28,047 nucleotides of DNA from Fonticula alba (Eukaryota > Opisthokonta > Rotosphaerida > Fonticulaceae). The stretch is taken from contig NW_009242975.1 in the NCBI RefSeq assembly GCF_000388065.1, forward strand, positions 2,081,098 to 2,109,144, read 5' to 3'. Of the stretch, positions 1 through 10,403 are shown piece by piece. How positions within the stretch are numbered: position 1 is the stretch's first letter; each line of letters begins with the position of its first letter. The translations under genes and the position numbers were made by a program. The notes beneath the pieces were generated by a model. That model saw nothing but the letters and a program-made list of their open reading frames with translations, was not told where the DNA came from and did no database searches.

Positions 1-818
1 TTTTTTTCTCGCTCGCGCACGCCCGTGCCCGCTCCTTGTCCCCTTTCCTCCCTTCCGCATGTCACACCTCTCGGTGGCGGATCGAATCGCACGCGCGAGG
101 GTCTGCCCCATGCCCCCCTCCTGAGGACACGGCGACCAACGAACACGGGCTTCTCCGCCGAGCACACACACACACACACACGCACATCCGCCCGCGCGCG
201 CACACACTTGTCCTGTCTTGCCATCCCCCCCCCCCCCATCCCCCATCCCCCATCTCGCCCTGAGTGCTTCCTCGTGTCTTGAGGCTGCTCTCCTTCCCCT
301 TCTCTCCCCTTCTTTGGCTGACTCGTGTAACCACCTGCTCTTCCCCCTACCGTCGTCGCTTTGGGCCTCGGTTGACCGGCTGGCCACTCGCCCCCTCCTC
401 CCTCTTCCGCCCTCCTCCGCCCTCCTCCGCCCTCCTCCGCCCTCTTCGGCCTCTCCCTCCACAACCGTACGCATCGTCCCTCTCCTCCTCCTCCTCCTCC
501 CCCTCCTCCTCCCCCTACCCCAGATTGTGTCTGTGTCCGGTGCAAACTTTGTGAGCGAGTCAACAAGTGGGTGTGTGTGTGTGTGTGTGCACGCGTGCAT
601 ATCTCCGTGAGCGAGTGAGTGAGTGCGTGTGCGTGTGCTCCCGTCCGGCCTCCACCCCTCTCCTATCCCCTCAAGGGAGCACCCCATCGGGTCCGCCCTC
701 GTGTGATACACATCGCCTGTGAGAGCGCATGCGCGCGTGCCCCCCTCCCTCGCCTCCTCCTCCTCCTCCTCCCCGGCACGGCTCGTCTCCTTTCCCCCCC
801 TTCGCTGCCACTCGCGGC
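1..818. other. Upstream region of the RGS-oxidoreductase gene, no gene seen
   Basis: This stretch is low-complexity and pyrimidine-rich. It holds a (CA)n tract at about 163-182, a C-run near 226-238, repeated CCTCCTCCG units near 410-445, CTC triplets near 481-520 and a (GT)n tract near 571-589. Open frames here are runs of Pro, Ser and Thr with no domain. It probably contains the promoter and 5' UTR of the plus-strand gene starting at 819. No TATA or CCAAT motif stands out. Confidence 0.5.
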
Positions 819-3800
819 ATGCTCTTCCCCTTCACGTCGCAGTCGCTGATCGCCGCGGCCGACTCATTTCGCACGCAGTCACCCCCCTCGACTGCCATTG
901 AGCCGACCACCAGCAACCCACAGCTCCGGCCAGTCTCCTCCTCAGTCAACACTGACCCTTCCAGCGCTGTTGCCTACTCTTCTTCCTCCACCGCCTCCAC
1001 TTCCGCCCCATCCTCCTCTGCTGCGCCTCCTCTCGCCATGGTCGATGCTGCCCCTCCCCCCATGACGGCTCCTCGCTCGCCTGGCCTTCTCCCCACGGTC
1101 CTGGCGGTGGCCATCGGCGGTGCTTCTTCTTCACGGACACCCGCCTCCCTGCCCTTCGCCATGGCGGCCCCCCTGGCCTCGACCGCCTCCTCCACCGACT
1201 ACATCGATGATGATGACGACGACGACGATGACCATTCATTGGTCCTGCTTCCGGCATCCATCGATCCGGCCACTCCCCCGGCAATCGCCCCGTCCGCCCC
1301 GCTGTCGGTCTTCTTCTCTCCAGCTCGCTCTACCAAGGTCACCCCCTACCGTCAGGTGCCCTCGTCCTTGGTCACCTCTCCTGTGGGCTCTCCCCCTCTG
1401 GCTCCCTCTGAACAGCCATCTTCATCGACGACGACGCCGACGACGACGTGTCCCCCGTCTCCGTGTCCCCCTTCCCCGTCCTCCCCCCCCTTGCAACACA
1501 TGAGGCCGACGACTCCCGATTCTGATACTTGTTCTTTGTCATCTTTTCTGGAGTCCCTTTCTGCCGAAGACCCTGCATCTGGCGTTGACAGCCTAAAGAG
1601 CCCCTCCGACAGAAGCAGCATCCACAGCGGCGCCCTGCTTGAGGACCCCGCTAGCCTGGACCCCAACTACCACCACCTGTCCTCTTCCTCCTCGATTGCC
1701 GCCCTCCCCGCGGCCAACGACGACGGGCCCGCCTCCCTCTCCGTGCGTGGTCTCCACTCTCTGGTCCCATCTCGGGACTCCTTCCTCCTCCTCCTCTTCT
1801 TCTTCTTCTTCTCCCTTTCCCTCTCGCTCTCCGCCCTTCATCCCGCCGTATGTCTGTCCACCTTCGTGCTTACCCATATGTCCCCCACACCGCATGCCGG
1901 CCGGCTCTCCACACCTCCACACCTCCACCACCACCACCACCACCCCAGCAGCGTGGTAACTCCATCTCCACGGTCAGCCTCGCATCCAGCACGGCCACCG
2001 GCTCATCGCTCAATCTCCAGCACCTGCCCACTCGCGTGCTGGTTCGCTCGCCATCCATCGTCTCCTCGGCGTCCACCTGCTCGGCAACTTCCACGTCTTC
2101 CTCCTCCTCCGGCAAGACCTCCTTCCTATCCCGGCGCAAGCAGGCCACCGTTGGCATGCCTGTTTCTCCGGCTGCCAGTAACAGCACCATTTCTAGCCTG
2201 GCCAGTGGTCCCACCGTCAACGCCGCCACCAGCACCAGCCACAGCACCAGGATGCACTCGGCATCTTCCACCTCCTCCATGCACCTGGATTCGCCGGGCG
2301 GCGAGCATGCCGGCGCCGGCACGCATGCCCTCCCCACGGCCCCGACCTCCAGCCATGGGTCACCGACCGGGGCCTTCGGCATGACCAAGCAGTCGGCCTT
2401 CAACCACAGCGAGGACTTTACCACCGCCTCGACTCCGGCCTCGGCGCCCCAGACCCCCATCCGGCCCAGTCACCTGCAAGTGTCCGCCAACGATGCCATC
2501 CTCCGGGCGGAATCTTCACCGGGGCTGGCGCCTGCCTCGGCGGCTGCCGGATCGGCGGCCGCCTCCATGCCCGCCTCGCCGGCCACCAGCAGCCAGTATT
2601 TGGCCGCCGTGACGGCCTCCACCCCTGGGGGTGGGAATTCCACCCCCGGGTCACGCTCGATGTCGGCCTCGCCCTCGATCAACTTTTCGATGGAGCGCAT
2701 TTCGTCCTACGACACGCGCTCCGAGCAGGCCATGGGCACCATCCAGCGGGGTGCCCGGTCGGTCAACATGTTCTCCATCAACCGGAAGATGATCACCGAC
2801 AAGCTCTTCAACCGGTCCATGATGAAGTCCCCGGCCGACATGCTGGACTTCACGGTGGAGGATGCGGTGCTGAATTCCGACCTCCGGGCCGCGCTCATTA
2901 CTTTTGCTTCGTCGGAATTCTCCGAGGAGAATGTCATCTTCCTGGGGGATGTCATTTCGCTGAAGCGCAATCGCGACTGGCACCGCATCGAGGAGATGGT
3001 CCGCGAGTATATCCACACCGACTCGCCGATGGCCCTGAACATCGAGTACAAGACGCGCGACACCATCCTCAAGCGCGTGTCGCTCTTGACACCGGAGTAC
3101 CTGGATTCCATGACCGATGACGATGACATCACCCTCTTTGATACGGCCTTCAAGGAAATTGTCCGCCTGGTGGAGACCAATGTCTTCCCGCGCTTCAAGG
3201 CCCAATACTTGGCCGCGCGCAATGTCAAGCCCATGGTCGATGTCATTGACCACACTCGCCGCGTGGTCATCGTCGGTGGCGGCATGGTTGGTGCTTATGC
3301 GGCCCTCCTGCTGGACCAGATGCCTCGGTTCCATGTGACCCTCATCGATACCAAGGAGTACTTCGAGTTTACGCCCGGCATTACGCAGGTGTTCGCCGAT
3401 CCGAGCAAGGTCGATCGCTTCCGTCTTCCCCATGCGTCGTACCTGCGCAATGGCCGCATCATCGTTGGCCATGTGAATTCCATCACCCCGACCAGCGTGC
3501 GGGTGGAGAATGTCGATCACCCGTGCGATTACATGATCTTCGCCAGTGGGTCTTCCTACAATTCCCAGATCAAGGGCCGCAACGTCACCACCGCCTATCG
3601 GACCAAGAAGGTGACCAATGAGTTCCAAATCCTCCAGCGCGCTCGGCGGGTATTGATCATCGGCGGTGGTGCTGTCGGTGTGCAATTGGCCGCTGAGTTT
3701 GCCGAGAAGTTCCCCGAGAAGAAGATTTCCCTTGTGAGTTCCAATCCGCTGCTTTTGCGGCGGTTGCCTTCCTCGGCTCACCAGCTGGCCAAGATGTACC

Positions 3801-4390
3801 TCCAGTCCATGGGGGTGCAGCTGATCCTCGGAGAGCGTGTCATCGGTATCGATCAATCTGGCACCATCCTGCAGACCGACAAGGGGACCATCCTCGAATG
3901 TGACAAGTTCTACCTGGCCGTCGGCCTCATTCCTCAGACCAAGTACCTGCAAAATTCCCTCCCCTCGCTGGTGGATGAGGATGGCTTCATCACCGTCACC
4001 AACACCCTGCAGGTGGAGGGCTATTCGCACATGTTCGCCGGGGGTGATTCCTCCAATCTCCCATGCGAGAAGCTGGCCATCGCCGCTGCCTCCCATGGTG
4101 TTACCATTGCTCGGAATATTTGCCGTCTAGAAAAGGCCCGGCCGCCGCTGGTTCTCGGAGAAAAGGGCACCGCCTCCTCCTCAGATCGGCCCATTGCCCA
4201 GATCGTGTCGATCGGCGGGCAAACGGCCATCTTCGCCGTGCGCGGCATGCAGGCCATGGCCAACAAGAAGTTCCTGAAGACCAAGGACAAGTTCGAGCGC
4301 GATATGATCAACTCCCTTCACCACAAGGCCCCGATCCATGTGCTCCTCGGCAAGCCGCCGCGGCCACTGAAGGCTGGCCCCCGTCCTTGA
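819..4390 (+). CDS. RGS domain - FSP1/AIFM2-like FAD oxidoreductase fusion
   Basis: Two exons, 819-1742 and 1949-4390, give about 1121 aa. The frames meet in phase 0 across a 206-bp intron with a GTGCGT donor, a CT-rich tract and a tandem CAGCAG acceptor. Residues 1-600 are Ser/Pro/Thr-rich and probably disordered, with nine Asp near 130-138. An RGS domain follows at about 609-730: it has the EFSEEN motif, an SP..LNI...TR block and the final FPRF, all hallmarks of G-alpha GTPase-activating RGS proteins. After a linker of about 20 residues comes a two-dinucleotide-fold oxidoreductase. It has VGGGMVGA near 750 (FAD), IGGGAVGVQLAAEF near 880 (NAD(P)H) and FAGGD near 1006. The LQVEGYSHMFAGGD segment closely resembles AIFM2/FSP1, an NAD(P)H quinone reductase. 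Both domains lie in one uninterrupted exon. The start at 819 is preferred, but an in-frame ATG at 729 is possible. A joint G-protein and redox role is inference. Confidence 0.88.
1743..1948 (+). other. Intron of the RGS-oxidoreductase gene with tandem acceptor
   Basis: The donor GTGCGT is at 1743. A long CT-rich tract (about 1783-1830) leads towards the acceptor, which ends CCCAGCAG. Splicing after 1948 or after 1951 both keep frame and differ by one Gln. An open frame starting at 1850 inside this intron is continuous with exon 2, so a naive gene caller would truncate the protein there. Confidence 0.75.
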
Positions 4391-5506
4391 TGTTTATGTA
4401 TATGTATGCGTGTGCATGTGTATGTATATATTTGTGTATATATATGTATATACGCGCACAACCACGCGACATCTCTCCCCCCCTCTTCCCCCTCCCCCTT
4501 TCTCCCTTCGCTTCGCCATGGGGCTTCTCCTCTGTGGGATGGCCAATTGCATGTGCCGCGCGCGCCCCCGTATCTAAGTGTGAGAACGAGAGGGGAAATA
4601 TGGGAACGAGGCGGGCAGGGCGGGGCACATGTCCGCGTGTGCGCGCGGGGGTGCACCTGTATGTCTTCCGCTCTTCAGCATGTCCGATGTCGCCGCGCGC
4701 TGGTCCCCGGGGCCTCGGACTGTGTGTGTCCCCATGTACAGCGCCCCGTCATCCTCCTTCTCTCCCCCTCCCTCCCTCTATGTGAGGTTTTTGTGCCCTT
4801 GGAGGAGATCAAGCGTGCGCGTGTGCACATGGATATTTCCGGCACCTGCCACTCCCCTCCCCCTCTATCTCTCTGTCTGCCCCTATCTCCTCCTCCTCCC
4901 TCTGGTGTTCGCGTGTGTGTGTGTGTGTGCGCGCGCGCGCGCATTTCGCCCTGTCGTGTGTACCCTCCCCCGCTGGCAGTGTCCATTTCCAACCACCACC
5001 ACGCGCACCAGCACGGGCAGTCTCCCCCTTCCCCCCCCCCCTTCACAAGCAGGAAACCGCGCGGGCTGTTCGCGGATCCCTATATATAGATCACCGCCCT
5101 CCCCTACTACCTTCCTTCCCCCTCTCCCCCCCTATTTTTCCCTGCTCCCTCCTGAACACCCGATCTGTCTTCCCTTCCCTCCCTGTGGTGATTCCGACGT
5201 GATGTGCCGTGCACAACACCTTGCTCCCATTTGAACTACAAAATACTCTCTTCTCTTTTTCTCCCTTATATACAACTTCTCTTTTGGCGGTCATGCGTGG
5301 GCAATGGCAATGCCTTTCTTCCCTTTCGCCTCTCTCTGCCCTTCGAAAAAATTTTGTACCTTCCCTGGTTTCTTTTCGATCTGTGTATACCGTGCCATCC
5401 GCTTTCCCTTGGGCACATGCCCACCCGAGCATGGTGCATGCCGGTATATGTGCATGCAATCGAGAGGCAGAATATGTACATCTCCCGGTTATGTATATAC
5501 AGTTAC

Positions 5507-5524
5507 ATATATATATATATATAT
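5507..5524. repeat. (AT)n microsatellite in an AT-rich pocket
   Basis: Nine uninterrupted AT units, flanked by further TATA and TTTATA sequence, lie in a roughly 350-bp AT-rich island in otherwise very GC-rich DNA. Confidence 0.9.
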
Positions 5525-6325
5525 TTTTATACAGTTTATATTTACGGTTATATATTTTACAGGTGTGCAGCCACCCACCGCATGAGATACCGTCTCCCTA
5601 CTCCCTGCTAGTGGCCCTCCGGCGCTTTTCCTCCTCCATCCCACGCGCCGGCGGAAGCACATCTGGACAATGTCCGCCAGTTTTGGCCCAACCTCCAATC
5701 CATAAAGACAAGCGAGATACTCCTCGCCGTGCTCTCTTGTGGGGTGGGGGGGGGGGGGGGAGGCGCAAGAGGTGTGGGCCACCTGGGCCGAGAAGTTTGC
5801 GGGTGGAGGGGGAAGCCAGGGACCCCGGGCATATGGTCGCCTTCGGATGACCAATGATCCGGCTGCCCTGCTCTTCAACGAGCCATGCCACCGCACCATC
5901 CTCAAGTCTCCTCAACGGGGGCGTGTTTTGCTGATCAACATAGCAACGATCTCGCCGTTTGGTTGACGATCGGACAAAGGCCAGAGTGTGGGGTGGAGAG
6001 GATGCAAGTGTACCATGCCTAGGGTGCACACATGCTTCGATAAGCTCAGGTGTATGTATGGGTGGGGGAGGGGAGAAAGAGAGAGAGAGAAAGAGAGAGA
6101 TAACGAGAGGAAGAGAGGATGAGAGAGGGCGAGAGGGGGTGAGGGGGAGGTGAATCTATCAAAAACAGAGGCCAACGGATGAAGAACAGGCGGTGGCACC
6201 AGGCCGGAGCCCTGACAGACTGGTTGAGCCACTGTCTCGGATAGGGGGAGAGGCAGGGGATCGCACTCGAAAAGGCACCCGCGGACAAGAGCCATCCCTC
6301 ATGAAACAATGGCAGTAAGGGCATC

Positions 6326-6327
<2 letters not shown>

Positions 6328-6368
<41 letters not shown>
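6328..6368. repeat. (AG)n microsatellite
   Basis: An uninterrupted AG dinucleotide run of about 41 nt. A second, imperfect GA-rich tract lies at about 6074-6150. Confidence 0.9.
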
Positions 6369-6370
<2 letters not shown>

Positions 6371-7031
6371 AAGAGGAGGCCTACTCATGGCAAGAAATGC
6401 TAGCACTCCCCCCAGAGGCGACAGGGGGCCGTTGGACCCCGCCTGGCCTCCACTGGGGAAGAAGAAGCATTTCTTCTGGCCAGCTTGCGCCACATGGTGG
6501 CCCAGCACACGCCTCAGGGCATGCCGGCCACTCCGCGGCTGTGGACCGGCGAGATACGGTGGGAAGCCCGCCTTGCCTGCCGTGCTCCATGGGCCCTCCC
6601 CGGGGTCAGGTAAAGATAGCCCGGAAAAGGACACGGCTACCACCATGGGGCATCACTTGCCAAATATCAACAACGCGGGAGCCAACAAGATGATGCCCCG
6701 AGGCCTGCCATGGCACATATCGGTACAAGAGAGGAGAGGGGGGGGGGAGGCGTTTGTATTGTATCAGGAGGGAAGGGGCGATGGGCGAGCGACGGCGCAT
6801 ACGCGCCAATGCAACGGGTACGCAGGCGCCCTTGTATGCGCGCGGGTGTGATGTTGTGTGAGACAGGAGAAGGAAGCGAGAGGCATGGGAGGTAGGGGAG
6901 AGGAGGGGAGGGGGGAGAGAGAGAGGGAATTCTCCTCCTCCTCCCCCGCCCCCCCCCCCTCACCGATGCCAACATCACCACCGAACACCGGGAGAATGCC
7001 TCCCAAGGAGGCTACCAGCACTTGTGGCTAT

Positions 7032-7405
7032 TTAGTGCTGAGAGTGCTCCTCCTTGACACCGAGGACAGACTTGAAGTAGTCAGACTCAGCAATGAGGGC
7101 GGCTGGATGGACGCACGTGCGTGAGTGTGTGTGTGTGTGTTAGAAAGGGAGGGAAAGACAGACAGCGAGACGGTCAGCCACAAGGCATCAGGTGGGGGGG
7201 GGGGGGGGGGGCGAGGGCGGACGCATGCTGCCAGGAGGAAGCACGAAGCGAGGAGAAGGGGGCACCACATGCCCAGGCTCAGGGGGTACGCACGGTTCTT
7301 GGCAGCAGAGAGCTGGAGCTTGGTGATGAAGAACATGGTGACAAGACCACCGGCGAAGAAGGTGCCGGCGTGCTTCATGCGGTTGAAGAAGAGGGAGGGA
7401 CGCAT
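7032..7405 (-). CDS. Small single-pass membrane protein, 60 aa, function unknown
   Basis: Minus strand, two exons: 7294-7405 and 7032-7102. The intron 7103-7293 has a GTGCGT donor and a CCATCCAG acceptor. The one base left by exon 1 and two bases opening exon 2 make a Pro codon, giving exactly 60 residues ending ...EEHSQH and TAA. The N-terminus is basic (MRPSLFFNRMKHAG). Residues about 12-30 form one hydrophobic helix (FFAGGLVTMFFITKL), and a short charged tail follows. Start context is ACAATGC. Size and layout resemble accessory subunits of mitochondrial inner-membrane complexes, but I could not match it to a named one. Third codon positions are strongly C/G, as in the other genes. A much larger open frame reading through this exon (7028-9112) ignores the intron and looks non-coding upstream. 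Confidence 0.65.
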
Positions 7406-9058
7406 TGTGGCTGTGGTGTTGCAAGGAGGCAGAGGAGGTGAGAATGCGTGACACTGTTGGAGGAGGAGCGTAGGGACAGGGGCCCCAGGGGAGGAGGGTG
7501 GGAGAGTAGGAGGAGAGGAGCAGAGAGAGAGAGAGAGATGGGCAATGGACTGGCACGCTGTTCTGTCCACAAAAGGGACGGCGGGACGCCGACAAGGAGT
7601 GCTTTTCCGGGTGAGGGCATGCCACAAGGAACAGCCACAGGGGGGAGGGATGGACGCGCGCACGCGCATGCACGCGCAGTTGTACACCATTCGTATGAGA
7701 GGCCGCCTCCGGTTGTCGGGAGGAGAAGGGGGGGGGGGCAATTGCACCATCGGAGATGTGGCCGGCAGAGGCCGGCCGAGAAGGAACTGCTGAGCAGCAA
7801 CTCCCCCCTCTTCCCGCCCCTCCGGCAGAGGAGGAGAACGCGGCGGCAGGTGACTGGATGTCTGGCGCGGCCCTGTCTCAACAGCAGGTGACAACATGCG
7901 CGTGGGCGTGTTCCCCCCCCCCAGCAACGGGGGCACCATCGAACGCCCCTGTCGCCGCATGGCGGCCATGCGCCGCATGGCATAAGGAGAGGAGAGCAGG
8001 AGGAAGGCGAGAGAAAGAAAGGGGAGGAGGGAAAGGAGAGGGAGAAGGAGAGGCGCAGAGAGGATAAGCAGAGGGCGAAGAGAGGGGGGGGGGCGGGTAT
8101 GCACAGTGGAGGGAGACGGGAAGACCAGCGGGAAAGATGGAGATTCACGTTCTGTGGCGGGGATCGGCTGCGCAGCCCGGACACCGGCGATGTTTTCTCC
8201 CACCCCAGCATGGTGTTCACCGGCGAAGGGGCACCCGGCCGAGAGCGAGCCGGGGATTGCGCGGACTGACCTATGGGCCGGAGTGTGCACACAAGGGACC
8301 CCCCACGACTGGACGGCCACAGAAGCCCACGGGCCGCGGTCCCGTCGCCCTCGCCGTCCCCGGGCCCCGGAGCCAACCACCAAAGGGGCCCTGCCTGACG
8401 GACGACGCCTCGCGCCACACCCAAGAAGCATGCTATTCAGTCGGCAGATGGTCACCCGCCCCCCGCCCCCCGTCGTCCCCCTCCCCGCCGCCCCCCGCAA
8501 GGGTGCCTCTGCCCCGGCCGGGAGGGGGGCCGGCCAGCCGCGGCTGGCCTGGCGAGACAGTCTCCGTGCCCTATGGATGGAGTGTCGCCCCAGCCGCCTG
8601 CCCAGGACCACAATGCCCCGGAAAGCCCGCGCGCAGGCACCAGTTCCCAACAATGCCCACCCCCTCCCCCTCAGCATCCCCTGCCGCCCTCGCAAGGAGG
8701 AGTAACGAGCGAGAGCGATGCGCGAGCCGAAGGAGCAGCATCCCAGACGGGTGAGCCTCCCGGGGTTTAGGGTTACCTGCGTGATCATCGGTGGGAATGG
8801 TATTGTTGTCTGCTCGGCGTGATTGCCCAGCGCGAGATGCCGAGTCGACATGGATGTCCAGAATTGCCCTGCCTCACCACGGTCGATGGGCACGCGCCGT
8901 TTGGGAGGCGAGAGGGCGGGGCCTCCGCGAACTCCTCCAAGGGGGGAGGGGGAGGACGTCGACTCCCCTTGTCCCCAGCCCCCTGCCCGCGCCCCCTCGA
9001 AAGGGGCCGGCGAGCTACGTCGCGTCCCATCGGCTGTTTGAGGCCTCGCGTTGGTTGA

Positions 9059-9078
9059 GGCCCGTCTAGAGACGGGCC
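9059..9078. repeat. Perfect 9-bp inverted repeat
   Basis: GGCCCGTCT and AGACGGGCC are separated by AG only. It could form a hairpin or a near-perfect palindrome. No gene or T-tract adjoins it, so a terminator role is not supported. Confidence 0.6.
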
Positions 9079-9789
9079 ACGCATGTGAGGCAGTCGGGCT
9101 AGTGAGAGCCAAACGAGAGGGACACAGGGCATGCCGGCCTGCCCTTGTGCCGCTTGTCCCAGACGCCCGCCAGGGGCGGCCCGGGCCCCATTAAAGATGC
9201 TTTGAAAAAGCCTGATGATATATCAAGGGTTCCGGTACTGGTGTGTGTGTGTGTGTGTGTCCCCTGTCGTGGGCTCGTTTGCTTACCAAACACCTGCGCA
9301 AGGGTGGGCCCGCCCCTGGGTGGGTACTCGCCTTGTGGGATTTTTCGCCGCGCCTTGCCCCCCCCCTTCCCCCCGTCTGGCGGCGCCTGAGCCTTGCACA
9401 GGGCATCAACTCGGGTGCAGGCACACACACGACCATGGCCTCATGCGCGGCTGGCAACCCTGCTCGCTTCGCACGCCTACGCACACCGAAGCATGCACGC
9501 CCGCGCGCCCGCACCTGCGGTGGGGGGGACGTGCGAGACCGGGCCCGACACACGGCCCCCTCCTGGGCCTATCCCCCCGACGGCGCCCGGTCGAATAGCC
9601 CTGGCCGGCATTTTTAGGTCCTTCGTTGCCGACGAGCCCCCGGGCCGGTGTGTGCGCCTGCTGTGGCCATCCGGGCGGGGAGTGCGTTGGTGTCAGAGGG
9701 GCAACGCAACCACCCGTGTGCGCGCGCGCTCAGGCGGCCGTGTATTATTCCGCGCACGCGCGTGCGCTAGCTAGCTAGCCAGCCTGGCA

Positions 9790-9807
9790 CTCGGGCTGGG
9801 GCCCGAG
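9790..9807. repeat. GC-rich hairpin, 7-bp stem
   Basis: CTCGGGC, a TGGG loop, then GCCCGAG. It lies about 600 bp upstream of the aconitase start codon. Its function is unknown. Confidence 0.55.
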
Positions 9808-10028
9808 ACTGGGCGGCCATGGTCGGAGGGGGGCGGGGAGGGGCGGAGCCAGGGCGGCGTCGGCCGGCGTGTCTCCTGGCGGTGCCTCGCATTTCCCCTA
9901 TGACAAGCCGAGTCCCGCGGTGCCGCCGCGAAGACTGGCCCAAATCCGCTTCCCCCTCCCCCCTCAGACCACCCCAAACTCCCGGGCCAGGCGAGGGGCT
10001 CCCGACGGTATCCTCCCCGCGCCCAGCC

Positions 10029-10033
10029 ATTGG
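10029..10033 (-). promoter_or_regulatory. CCAAT-box-like motif upstream of aconitase
   Basis: ATTGG (CCAAT on the minus strand) sits in CAGCCATTGGTCCCG about 370 bp before the inferred aconitase start. The match is short and could be chance, although similar motifs occur upstream of MOB4 and between FHIT and TXNDC17. Confidence 0.25.
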
Positions 10034-10403
10034 TCCCGCCGCGCGGAGCGTCCAGGCAGGAGGGGAGAAAGACCGAACGAGGCAGTGGCGGGGGTGGGGG
10101 CAGGGAGGGCATGACTGCGTTGCTCTCGGGCCGGCGTGCCTGGGCCAAGGGCTCCGAGGGGGGTGGATACCAAAAAAGGTCCCATTGACTTGACCTGCCC
10201 GCCGGGACGCTCGCCCTCGGATCTCAGGCTCAATTCCCCTTTGCTTGTTTTTCCCACTCGTAAGTCCCGCTGCCCCTGCCTCCTTTTACTCGTGCTCTTG
10301 CTCCCCGTCACACTCTCATGCTTTCCCCGTGGCAACTGACCAGCGGCCTCCCTCCGCCCCCTCCCTCCCGCCCCCACCATGCCTCGTCTGTGCCAGCCCA
10401 ACA

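Larger units (their letters stand above)
4391..7031. other. Intergenic region, low complexity, no gene recognised
   Basis: Just after the oxidoreductase stop is a TATGTATATG-type AT/GT tract (4391-4455), likely 3' UTR. Then come CT-rich blocks, a (GT)n-GCGCGC tract near 4914-4942, and a locally AT-rich pocket at about 5215-5565 with an (AT)n run at 5507-5524. Further on are a G-run at 5744-5760 and purine tracts (GA/GGA) at 6066-6150 and 6328-6368. Minus-strand frames at about 5600-6000 and 6380-6640 have mildly coding-like third positions but no recognisable domain and no clear splice partners. I do not call genes there. Confidence 0.5.
7406..10403. other. Divergent intergenic region, no gene recognised
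   Basis: About 3 kb separates the 60-aa protein gene (-) from the aconitase gene (+). It is very GC-rich with many interrupted open frames of Pro, Arg, Gly and Ser but no domain. It includes G-runs, a (GT)n tract at about 9240-9260, two perfect hairpins (9059-9078 and 9790-9807), and a CCAAT-type motif at 10029-10033. The last ~200 bp before 10404 are pyrimidine-rich and likely the aconitase promoter/5' UTR. A possible donor-like CAG-GTAACC at about 8774 (minus) has no supported exon partner. Confidence 0.45.

Noticed and set aside
1850-1948. ATG at 1850 as start of the RGS-oxidoreductase
   Set aside because: It lies inside the inferred intron, after the pyrimidine tract. The upstream frame with a matching donor and phase explains the N-terminus better.
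2651-4096. 481-aa minus-strand open frame opposite the RGS-oxidoreductase exon
   Set aside because: Antisense shadow of a GC3-biased exon with no domain.
6299-6646. Minus-strand open frame with fairly coding-like third positions
   Set aside because: No recognisable domain, it runs into the GA microsatellite, and no splice partner could be placed.
8766-8775. Telomere-like TTTAGGGTTA
   Set aside because: Less than two repeat units; chance occurrence is likely.
7028-9112. 694-aa minus-strand open frame
   Set aside because: Only its end overlaps the 60-aa protein exon. The upstream part is Pro/Ser/Arg low complexity reading through G- and C-runs, and the frame runs through the inferred intron.
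10083-10088. CAGTGG as a possible iron-responsive element loop upstream of aconitase
   Set aside because: The flanking five bases on each side do not pair and no bulged C is positioned correctly, so it is not an IRE hairpin.
10281-10290. CCTTTTACTCG resembling the U5 snRNA loop
   Set aside because: Only a short match in a pyrimidine-rich leader, with no surrounding stem or Sm site.
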